Positions 23,306 through 28,919 of a DNA stretch of 34,494 bases are shown here, piece by piece. The DNA is taken from NCBI GenBank assembly GCA_964396385.1, contig CAYNFH010000040.1, forward strand, positions 1-34,494, written 5' to 3'. Under the pieces are notes generated by a model. It did no database searches and had not been told where the DNA came from. It saw nothing but the letters and a program-made list of their open reading frames with translations. Position 1 is the first letter of the stretch. Each line of letters starts with the position of its first letter. Position numbers and translations under genes: made by a program. The stretch is from CAYNFH01 sp964396385 (GTDB lineage: Bacteria > Armatimonadota > Chthonomonadetes > Chthonomonadales > CAJBBX01).

Positions 23306-23554
23306 TCAGTCGGTGGGAGCGGCGGGGGATGTGCCGGCCGTCTTGGCTCCCGCCGGGGGCGGCACCCTGCGGCCGTCGTCGGTGCCATAGAGATTGGGAT
23401 TGCCCTTGCTCTTCATGGGCCCCGTGTAGTAGAAGAGGCCCCGATCCGGCGGTGGCTTGGCCGCCGGGCGATTCTGGCTGAGGACAATGGCCGCCACGAC
23501 AGCGACGACGGCGAGCAGTCCAAGCAGAAGCTTCTGCCTGTCTTTCTCCTTCAC
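23306..23554 (-). CDS. Small single-pass membrane protein with YYTGPM motif (unit 3)
   Basis: An 82-residue protein from a GTG at 23554, preceded by GGGAGAAG at about six bases. The frame is open to 23647, but the extension is arginine rich, lacks a ribosome site and runs almost up to the pseudopilin gene. A transmembrane helix spans about 9-26 (LLLGLLAVVAVVAAIVLS) after a basic N terminus. The periplasmic part has L40-F-Y-Y-T-G-P-M-K-S-K-G-N-P-N-L-Y-G-T-D-D-G, the long form of the cluster motif, followed by a PPP/Ala-rich tail. It belongs to the unit whose pseudopilin begins at 24478. Confidence 0.75.
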   Translation of the reverse strand: MKEKDRQKLLLGLLAVVAVVAAIVLSQNRPAAKPPPDRGLFYYTGPMKSKGNPNLYGTDDGRRVPPPAGAKTAGTSPAAPTD

Positions 23555-23662
23555 TATCTTCTCCCGTGGCGAGTATGCGGGGAAGGCGGCGGAGACCCTG
23601 TCAGGCCTCCGCTCCCTCCGGGGCCGCCGCGCATCCAATCTGCGCAACCGGGCTCTCCGCCA

Positions 23663-24478
23663 CTACTTGTCCACCGAGAAGTAGTGCTTGTAGACGCAGC
23701 CAGATGAGTCCACGTCCAGGTAGCGCTCCATGTTGCGGGCGACGCGCTTGGCGTGTCCGTCCATGAAGATGCCGTTCCCGCCGCCCTGGTGCGCGTTGGC
23801 AGACTCGCAGCCCATGGTGGTCCCGAACGAGTGGGATCCATTGTTGAGCACGCCGGTCATTCCGTCCGTGACCTCGATGGTCTCCGCGGGGCGATTAACT
23901 TGCGCCAGCGTCATAATGCTACCGCCGAGGTTGGTGCGCACGTCGCTCCCGGGGAAGTACTGGTGCGGGTCATCGTAAGTACAGGAGCCGAAGCCCACGA
24001 TGCTGCCGAACCCGATCCCGTAGTGCGCGTGGTACCAGAGCGGCGGATAGTAGGCCGTCAGCGGGTCGGCGTCACAATCCGGCGCGGCCGCAGACTGGCT
24101 GAAGTTTGCGGGATTGTGGGACGGACAGACAAACAGTCCGATAGGCGGCACCCCGGAGTAGTTGGCAGAGGGGGGATCCACGGGGGCGCCGTTCTTGATG
24201 TAGGGCTGGAGATTCTGAACCCAGCTCTTCAGGTCATGGCGCCAGTTGTCCTTTGGCAGGCCCGTGCGCACGAACCAGGGGATGACAGTCTCATCGTAGT
24301 CCTGGGCGTACATGAGGACGGCGGTGCCAATCTCTTTGGCGTTGGAGAGACAGGTAATGGCGCGGGCCTTTTCACGCGCCTGGGCGAAGACGGGGAAGAG
24401 TATTGCTGCGAGGATCGCGATAATGGCGATGACCACGAGCAGCTCAATGAGCGTGAACGCTCGCTTCCTGACGAACAT
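23663..24478 (-). CDS. Type IV pseudopilin-like protein with H-X9-DG C-terminal motif (unit 3)
   Basis: A 271-residue pseudopilin-like protein. Prepilin leader MFVRKRA, then FTLIELLVVIAIIAILAAILFPVF. A-K-E-I-G-T-A-V-L-M-Y-A-Q-D-Y-D-E-T-V-I-P-W follows. The acidic loop is DCDAD-P, a degenerate form of the DxDxDG loop of units 1 and 2. The C-terminal HQGGGNGIFMDGHAKRV fits H-X9-DG exactly. The tail DVDSSGCVYKHYFSVDK closely resembles unit 1. GGGAGG precedes the ATG. It is the first gene after the promoter at 24711-24739 and a 226-nt leader, and probably heads a seven-gene transcript ending near 20636. Confidence 0.92.
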   Translation of the reverse strand: MFVRKRAFTLIELLVVIAIIAILAAILFPVFAQAREKARAITCLSNAKEIGTAVLMYAQDYDETVIPWFVRTGLPKDNWRHDLKSWVQNLQPYIKNGAPVDPPSANYSGVPPIGLFVCPSHNPANFSQSAAAPDCDADPLTAYYPPLWYHAHYGIGFGSIVGFGSCTYDDPHQYFPGSDVRTNLGGSIMTLAQVNRPAETIEVTDGMTGVLNNGSHSFGTTMGCESANAHQGGGNGIFMDGHAKRVARNMERYLDVDSSGCVYKHYFSVDK

Positions 24479-24704
24479 TAAATAGCCTCCCAGATCAGAA
24501 AGAAAAAAGAAAACAAATACGGCTAAGGCCGGCTCAACCCGATGGTGTCTCTAGACGGCGAAAGCGGGGCCGGAACTCGCGCTGGCGGGATCTCCTGGCC
24601 CGCCGCTGGCGTTTCTTCCCGGCGGCCGCAACTCTGGGGCCGATTGTGGGGATGCTCCGCGATTCACAGTCCGTGGTCCATTCAGTGGCTGAACACGGCC
24701 GATC
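24479..24704 (-). promoter_or_regulatory. Long 5' leader with long-range stem, candidate structured RNA (unit 3)
   Basis: The region from the predicted start (~24704) to the ATG at 24478 has no gene. Near its 5' end, GGCCGTGTTCAGCC (minus strand, 24700-24687) is complementary to GGTTGAGCCGGCC (24539-24527), closing a 147-nt interval. A U-rich single-stranded stretch, then GGGAGG and the start codon follow. The unit 4 leader has the same two arms and spacing. No known riboswitch consensus was recognised. Confidence 0.5.
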
Positions 24705-24710
24705 AAAGCC

Positions 24711-24739
24711 AGTATAACGGCATGTGTCCTCTTTGTCAA
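24711..24739 (-). promoter_or_regulatory. Sigma-70-type promoter of unit 3
   Basis: Minus strand TTGACA (24739-24734) and TATACT (24716-24711) with a 17-bp spacer: consensus -35 and a good -10. The predicted start lies about 24704. The sequence downstream of the -10 is conserved with the unit 4 promoter. Confidence 0.8.
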
Positions 24740-24913
24740 CAATGCCGGCCAGGCGGCCAGTCGATAGGTTAGGACGGGGTACGGCCAACCAGGTGGACTC
24801 CGTGGGGGTGGTCTGGCCCGGGAGAGCGGTACAGCGCGCCGGCTCCCTCAGGGGGAATAAGCAGTACATGCTAGCTGCGGGAGGCGGTGGGGAACTGCAC
24901 GCACGAGGAAACC

Positions 24914-24944
24914 GGCCGGGAACAGAGGTAGCTCGTTCCCGGCC
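24914..24944 (-). terminator. Probable terminator after unit 4
   Basis: A perfect 10-bp GC-rich inverted repeat (GGCCGGGAAC / GTTCCCGGCC, 11-nt loop) begins 20 bp downstream of the unit 4 lipoprotein stop. On the minus strand it is followed by GGTTTCC, a weak U run, so intrinsic termination is plausible but not strong. Confidence 0.5.
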
Positions 24945-24963
24945 CGCTTGGACTGAAGCAGGA

Positions 24964-25155
24964 CTATACGCCCGGAGGCTGTATGCCTGGCTTTCGGCCC
25001 TTGTTGGCCGCGTTAGGCGTACCCAGGACCCCTCCGGCAGAGCCCGGCGGGCTGACGACGTTGGTTCCGGCTGTTTCATTCCGATGACAGCCGCCCAGCA
25101 GAACGTAGCCGGCCATCGTCAAGACGGCCAGCAGGAAGCCTATAACTCGGCTCAT
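24964..25155 (-). CDS. Small lipoprotein (unit 4)
   Basis: A 63-residue predicted lipoprotein. The ATG at 25155 overlaps the pseudopilin stop (ATGA), indicating translational coupling; an in-frame start at 25188 would lie inside the pseudopilin gene. The signal peptide MSRVIGFLLAVLTMAGYVLLGGC ends in the lipobox LGGC. The mature chain is a short glycine/proline/asparagine-rich tail beginning CHRNE. It lacks the YYTGP motif but has the same position, size and anchor as the other small partners. CHRN/CHR/SHNE after the lipid cysteine recurs in units 2 (CHSREE), 4 (CHRNE), 5 (CHRSG) and 1 (CSHNEE). Confidence 0.72.
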   Translation of the reverse strand: MSRVIGFLLAVLTMAGYVLLGGCHRNETAGTNVVSPPGSAGGVLGTPNAANKGRKPGIQPPGV

Positions 25156-26057
25156 CGCTGCGGCCCGGAGTCGTACCTTGGATCCCACATGTACTTCCCG
25201 TAGTCCGTAACAAGCGTATTCTCACAACTGGCTTGCGGGTTATAGTTGGTTCCGGCGGCCAGCCCGCCCACACGGTAGAACTTGGCGTGCCCGTCGACGA
25301 GGACTACGTTGCCGCCATCCGTGTGGCGCCAAGCGAATCCGTCGGTGTCCGCCCACTTGCCGCCATTCGTGGTGTAACTGGCACTAAAGTAGTCTTGGCA
25401 GTTCAGCCCCCAGCCCACCTCTACGGGCCCGTAAAAGTACTCGGAGCTCGGCCAGGCGTCAGGCGGATTGACCATACTGCCGAGCGTAGAACCCGTGTTT
25501 CCGAACGCCCGGCCACCCGCGTCCGCCGCCATGACTATCTGGGCCGGCTGGAGAACAATAGCCATCGGCCGGGCCGAGAACCACTGGCCAACACTCGGGC
25601 ATCCTGGATCGGGGGTCACTTCCAACTTGCTCAGATATCCATAGTTGTACCCGTAGCTGATGTTGTGGAACTTGGCGACGAGGTTGGTCGGCATGGGAGA
25701 AGTGTCGCTGGGACAATTGTACAGGTCCCACGACTTAATGTAACTCAGGACCTTCCACTGCCACATTGGGCGCCGACCAGGACCGGTGCTTCCGCCAGGC
25801 CTGTCGTTCGGGTCCAGCGGATTCTGAACGCGGGCGCCGGGGCAGTACGAAGCATACGTGGCGAAGCTCTCGTCATAGTCCTGCGTGTACATGAGATGGG
25901 CTAGGCCGAGCTGCTTCATATTGGACAGGCACGAGGTCTGGCGGGCCTTTTCACGGGCCTGCGCGAAGACGGGGAAGAGGATGGCTGCGAGGATCGCGAT
26001 AATGGCGATGACCACGAGCAACTCGATGAGCGTAAACGCCCTCTTGCGTATTACCAT
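25152..26057 (-). CDS. Type IV pseudopilin-like protein with H-X9-DG C-terminal motif (unit 4)
   Basis: A 301-residue pseudopilin-like protein from the ATG at 26057. The in-frame start at 26072 is rejected because it would place the GGGAGG ribosome site inside the gene. Leader MVIRKRA, then FTLIELLVVIAIIAILAAILFPVF and C-L-S-N-M-K-Q-L-G-L-A-H-L-M-Y-T-Q-D-Y-D-E-S. The middle is aromatic and glycine rich (GYNYGYL). The C-terminal HTDGGNVVLVDGHAKFYRVGGLAAG carries the H-X9-DG motif. It is driven by the promoter at 26285-26314 through a 221-nt leader, and overlaps the lipoprotein gene downstream by 4 bp. Confidence 0.92.
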   Translation of the reverse strand: MVIRKRAFTLIELLVVIAIIAILAAILFPVFAQAREKARQTSCLSNMKQLGLAHLMYTQDYDESFATYASYCPGARVQNPLDPNDRPGGSTGPGRRPMWQWKVLSYIKSWDLYNCPSDTSPMPTNLVAKFHNISYGYNYGYLSKLEVTPDPGCPSVGQWFSARPMAIVLQPAQIVMAADAGGRAFGNTGSTLGSMVNPPDAWPSSEYFYGPVEVGWGLNCQDYFSASYTTNGGKWADTDGFAWRHTDGGNVVLVDGHAKFYRVGGLAAGTNYNPQASCENTLVTDYGKYMWDPRYDSGPQR

Positions 26058-26278
26058 CTTGTAGCCTCCCAAATGTAAAACGAACGAAAAGAAACGGTAA
26101 AGGCCGGTTCAACCAGACGGACGCTCTGGAGAGCAATGGCGAAGCGCAGAACTGCTCCGGCACGACAACTGGCGGCTGGCGGAGCATGCCCTTTTCAGGC
26201 AGCAGTCCTGCGGACACCCATCGGAGGCGGCCCCGCTCCACGAGCATTGGTCCAATCACGGGCTGAACACGGCCAATT
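26058..26278 (-). promoter_or_regulatory. Long 5' leader with long-range stem, candidate structured RNA (unit 4)
   Basis: The 221-nt leader is homologous to that of unit 3. Its 5' arm GGCCGTGTTCAGCC (26274-26261) is identical to unit 3, and its 3' arm GGTTGAACCGGCC (26114-26102) is complementary and encloses 146 nt. A TGGACCA block and a GCTTCGCC block are also shared. Between the 3' arm and the GGGAGG site lies a U-rich linker. Apart from this the 404-bp gap holds only the promoter and the unit 5 terminator. Confidence 0.5.
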
Positions 26279-26284
26279 ACGGCC

Positions 26285-26314
26285 AGTATAGCCAGAACAT
26301 CGGTTTCTTGTCAA
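26285..26314 (-). promoter_or_regulatory. Sigma-70-type promoter of unit 4
   Basis: Minus strand TTGACA (26314-26309) and TATACT (26290-26285) with an 18-bp spacer. The predicted start is about 26278. It shares the TATACTGGC... downstream sequence with the unit 3 promoter. Confidence 0.78.
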
Positions 26315-26404
26315 TGAATCCTGAGGGGGAGCGCCGCCCTGTCAGAAGATTTCTACCGCAACGTAGGGACTGGCGACAGGCTTTGAGACAGGCTGTCCCA
26401 GAAT

Positions 26405-26441
26405 AAAAGGGCCTCCCGCGATAGGTGCGGGAGGCCCTTTT
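26405..26441 (-). terminator. Rho-independent terminator after unit 5
   Basis: A 15-bp perfect inverted repeat AAAAGGGCCTCCCGC / GCGGGAGGCCCTTTT with a 7-nt loop lies 22 bp downstream of the unit 5 lipoprotein stop. The A and T runs at its two ends make it usable in both directions. Confidence 0.9.
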
Positions 26442-26462
26442 CCGAAGCGCCGTCTTGCAAGA

Positions 26463-26699
26463 TTACTGCCCGCCGGCCTTGCTGCCTATGGCGGGTGCCT
26501 GGAAGTCCGGATTCACGTCGAGAGTGGCGCCGGCTGTTCCCGGCTTTGCGCCGCTCTTGGCAACGCTATTGGTAGCAGAACCCGCCCGCAAGCCGCCCGG
26601 CGCCGGCGCGGCCGTCGTGTCGCCGCTGCGGTGGCACCCGGCCGCTCCAGACAGCAGCAGGACCGCGCCGAGCGCCACACGCTGAGTCACTCTAACCAT
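26463..26699 (-). CDS. Small lipoprotein (unit 5)
   Basis: A 78-residue predicted lipoprotein whose ATG directly abuts the pseudopilin stop (TAAATG). Signal peptide MVRVTQRVALGAVLLLSGAAGC with C22 as the lipidated residue; the mature part begins CHRSGDTT and is a low-complexity alanine, glycine and proline chain, probably disordered. No YYTGP motif. It is the same type and position as the other small partners of the cluster, and a strong terminator follows. No known family recognised. Confidence 0.72.
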   Translation of the reverse strand: MVRVTQRVALGAVLLLSGAAGCHRSGDTTAAPAPGGLRAGSATNSVAKSGAKPGTAGATLDVNPDFQAPAIGSKAGGQ

Positions 26700-27563
26700 T
26701 TACGGACTCTGGATCCAGTGGTATACGGTGGGCGTGGCGACGTGGGTGCCGCCTTCCGAGATCCCCATGTACCACGTGGTACCTGCGGCAGCCGCTCCCG
26801 GCTGCATGAACTTGGAATGGCCGTCCGTGAATGAGAGGTTCATGGTGCCGGCTTTGCGCAGTGAGTTGCCGCCGGTCAGGCCGCCCGCCACCTGGGTGAG
26901 TTTGAACAGTGCCCAGTTGCCGTCTTTGCTCCAGTCCCCGAAGCACCACGGATCGATATCGTCACAGTCCGGCGGGTCGATGACGCCCAGCGTCGACAGA
27001 GTCCCTGGACCGTACCACCAGATATAGCCGCCAAAGTCCGTAAGGGAGGGCTTGCTCCCCAGCATCACCAGGTCCGCAGGCCGGGCGATGGCTCCGATGG
27101 ATGCACTTGAGCGGATCCAGGGAGTTTTGCCGAACGGCGTGGTGGATGAGTTGACAGGGCTCAGTGCGGTGTAGTTGTACCCGTACTCGGTGAAGTACTC
27201 CCACCAGGGGGAAGTCGGGTGCCGGGAGTTCGTGTCCGGCGCGACGCCCGCAAGAGGATCACCGAAGATCTGGTCGTTCTTGATGTAGGGCAGGATGTTG
27301 TAGGACCAGAGCATCACCGGATTGCCGCCCAACCGGAGCGGCCCATAGCCCCAGGCGTGATCGGGCGGGAAGGTCTCGTCGTAGTCCTGAACGTACATGA
27401 GTACGCCGAGGGTCTGCTGCTTGAGGTTGCTCTGAGAAGAGGCTCCTCGGGCCGCTTCCCGAGCCTTTGCAAAGACCGGGAATAGGATGGCTGCCAGGAT
27501 CGCGATGATGGCGATGACCACAAGCAGCTCGATGAGCGTGAACCCACTTCGTGACTTGCTCAT
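26700..27563 (-). CDS. Type IV pseudopilin-like protein with H-X9-DG-like C-terminal motif (unit 5)
   Basis: A 287-residue pseudopilin-like protein, the most divergent of the five. The leader MSKSRSG has the consensus glycine at -1 before FTLIELLVVIAIIAILAAILFPVF. S-N-L-K-Q-Q-T-L-G-V-L-M-Y-V-Q-D-Y-D-E-T follows. The C-terminal half includes DPPDCDDIDPWCFGDWSKDGNW and LSFTDGHSKFMQPGAAAAGTTWY. The latter also survives in the decayed copy at 27848-28054. A GGGAGG ribosome site precedes the ATG. The promoter is not clear; the upstream leader contains one copy of a 120-bp palindromic repeat. Confidence 0.92.
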   Translation of the reverse strand: MSKSRSGFTLIELLVVIAIIAILAAILFPVFAKAREAARGASSQSNLKQQTLGVLMYVQDYDETFPPDHAWGYGPLRLGGNPVMLWSYNILPYIKNDQIFGDPLAGVAPDTNSRHPTSPWWEYFTEYGYNYTALSPVNSSTTPFGKTPWIRSSASIGAIARPADLVMLGSKPSLTDFGGYIWWYGPGTLSTLGVIDPPDCDDIDPWCFGDWSKDGNWALFKLTQVAGGLTGGNSLRKAGTMNLSFTDGHSKFMQPGAAAAGTTWYMGISEGGTHVATPTVYHWIQSP

Positions 27564-27607
27564 AGCTTAAGCCTCCCAGAAAACATAAGAAGAAGAACGT
27601 CCTTAGC

Positions 27608-27728
27608 GGTTCATCCAGCAGGATCTCCGCACTTTCCGCAGTCCGCGAAGGCGGACTTCGTGTGGCTCGTAGCCCGCGACTTCAGTCGCCGGGGCGCAAG
27701 CGCCGGGCGTCAATCACTTTCCGGATAC
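27608..27728. repeat. Palindromic direct repeat, copy A
   Basis: About 120 bp related to 28794-28919. It starts GGTTCATCC-x-GCAG and contains the hairpins AGTCCGC-GAAG-GCGGACT and GCGACT-TC-AGTCGC (preceded by TAGCCC), ending near TTCCGGAT. The two copies are in the same orientation and bracket about 1.07 kb with a pseudogene and two small ORFs. REP-like in form; no transposase in the window. Confidence 0.8.
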
Positions 27729-27847
27729 ACCACCTGCTCGATAGCAATACAACCCGAAGTCATCCCTCCTTTCGTAGCTGGTATGAACCCAACACAGTGG
27801 CCCGGGTTTCTGCCAGGTCCTTCGCTACCCTGTATAGCAATTCCTGC

Positions 27848-28054
27848 TCACTGCCCGCGGACCCTGGTCTCCACCTGGAAGTTGGCCCCGGCCGCCGCGC
27901 CGGCCTGCATGAACTTGCAGTGACCGTCACAGAGCGCGAAGTTGCCGTTAAGCGCCTTCCGCGTGGAGACCCCGCCTGTGTACTTGCCCGCTTCGTCGGT
28001 CTGCAGGAAGCTATAGTTGCCGTCCGGCGCCCAGTCGCTGAAGCACCAGGGCCA
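27848..28054 (-). pseudogene. Decayed C-terminal fragment of a unit-5-like pseudopilin
   Basis: Read on the minus strand from 28054, the frame gives WPWCFSDWAPDGNYSFLQ..., then KALNGNFALCDGHCKFMQAGAAAGANFQVET and a stop at 27848. This aligns with unit 5 (DPWCFGDWSKDGNW, and LSFTDGHSKFMQPGAAAAGTTW). The prepilin N terminus and the first two thirds are absent, and no start codon or ribosome site precedes the fragment. It is therefore a truncated gene, probably left by recombination or insertion at the flanking repeats. A 141-residue frame over the same bases in another phase is not coding. Confidence 0.8.
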
Positions 28055-28294
28055 GGACGCAGACCTGCTCGATAATAGACGCGCATACCGGGTGTACGAT
28101 TACGTCGTACCGTATATGGGAAGCGAAGCTCCTGCGTCATCTCGACGGAGATTTGGATGCGGCACGCGGGGTAAGGCCGATTCAAACTCCTATCTAGAAG
28201 GTACCTCTATGCTCTGGAATATGTTCGGGCGACCACCGGTTACAGCCATCTGCTTCCTTACCAGCCTCCTCGGCCGGGCTTCGAGGAAGGCGTC
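28055..28294. other. Intergenic stretch without recognisable features
   Basis: The 240 bp between the pseudopilin fragment and the first small plus-strand ORF show no convincing gene, promoter or repeat. Composition is less GC-rich than the surrounding genes. Confidence 0.5.
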
Positions 28295-28582
28295 GTGGAG
28301 AAGGCTACGCGACTATTGGCGAAGCGGATACTCCCATCAAGGCAAGCAGGCACCCTGGCAGCCAAGCGATGGGCATTTGAAGCCGAGGTCGAAGCCCTTG
28401 AGCGGATGTGTGAGCTGGCGTCTATGCAGGAGGAAAGGTTTTACCTGGACCTGCTGCGGACGCCCCTGACCCGGCGGTTCGCGAAAGTGGTAGAATGGGT
28501 GCAGGCTGCAGTCCCGGGCCGGCCGCGTGCGACGGCACTCGCTGAGGTGGCCAGATTGATGGTTCCACTCAAGAAGAGCTGA
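28295..28582 (+). CDS. Hypothetical 95-residue helical protein
   Basis: A GTG start with GAGGAAGG four bases upstream gives a charged, probably all-helical protein: many A, E, L, R; pattern KRWAFEAEVEALERMCELASMQEERFYLDLLRTPLTRRFAKVVEW. No domain recognised, no signal peptide. It is followed after 7 bp by a second small ORF on the same strand and lies inside the segment bracketed by the two 120-bp repeats, so it may be accessory DNA. Coding is plausible from composition and ribosome site but unproven. Confidence 0.5.
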   Translation: MEKATRLLAKRILPSRQAGTLAAKRWAFEAEVEALERMCELASMQEERFYLDLLRTPLTRRFAKVVEWVQAAVPGRPRATALAEVARLMVPLKKS

Positions 28583-28589
28583 AACGGAA

Positions 28590-28793
28590 TTGATAGACGA
28601 GAGCGTTATCACGTTGAACGGCCTTGCGGAGAGGGTACTTCACATACGCTCACTGGAAGAGTGCCGTGAGGTCGTACAGATGCTCACCGCATACTGGCGC
28701 GCCCATCCCGGAGATCATGACGTCGTAGACGTGGCTTGCGTGCTCTCCAAGGTGATTGACGCGAACGGGTGGAACGCGGAGTTCCCGTCCTAA
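28590..28793 (+). CDS. Hypothetical 67-residue acidic protein
   Basis: A TTG start with a weak ACGGA upstream gives a 67-residue acidic protein (MIDESVITLNGLAERVLHIRSLEECREVVQMLTAYWRAHPGDHDVVDVACVLSKVI...). It looks like a small globular helical protein; no family recognised. It is 7 bp downstream of the 95-residue ORF and its stop directly precedes the second 120-bp palindromic repeat. The two may form a small operon; a toxin-antitoxin-like pair is possible but nothing in the sequence shows it. Confidence 0.5.
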   Translation: MIDESVITLNGLAERVLHIRSLEECREVVQMLTAYWRAHPGDHDVVDVACVLSKVIDANGWNAEFPS

Positions 28794-28919
28794 GTGGTTC
28801 ATCCGGCAGATGGTTTGCACCTTCCGGAGTCCGCGCAGGCGGACTTCGCGCCTTTCGTAGCCCGCGACTTCAGTCGCCGGGGGAGAGCCGGACGGCGTAA
28901 GGGACTTACCGGATGCACG
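28794..28919. repeat. Palindromic direct repeat, copy B
   Basis: Second copy of the element at 27608-27728, with hairpins AGTCCGC-GCAG-GCGGACT and GCGACT-TC-AGTCGC. Its right end supplies the AAGGG that serves as ribosome site and overlaps the ATG of the M3 peptidase gene. Confidence 0.8.

Noticed and set aside
24534..25079. 181-residue minus-strand open frame across the unit 3 leader and promoter
   Set aside because: It overlaps the unit 4 lipoprotein, the terminator and the consensus promoter; no motif or ribosome site.
24479..26278. Known c-di-GMP (GEMM) riboswitch in the pseudopilin leaders
   Set aside because: I looked for the conserved GEMM core blocks in both leaders and did not find them; the paired arms do not fit that class.
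27760..28185. 141-residue minus-strand open frame
   Set aside because: Out of phase with the recognisable pseudopilin remnant in the same bases; arginine/threonine-rich without any motif.
27608..28919. Insertion sequence bounded by the two 120-bp repeats
   Set aside because: No transposase frame or terminal inverted repeats; the direct repeats are themselves palindromic dispersed elements.
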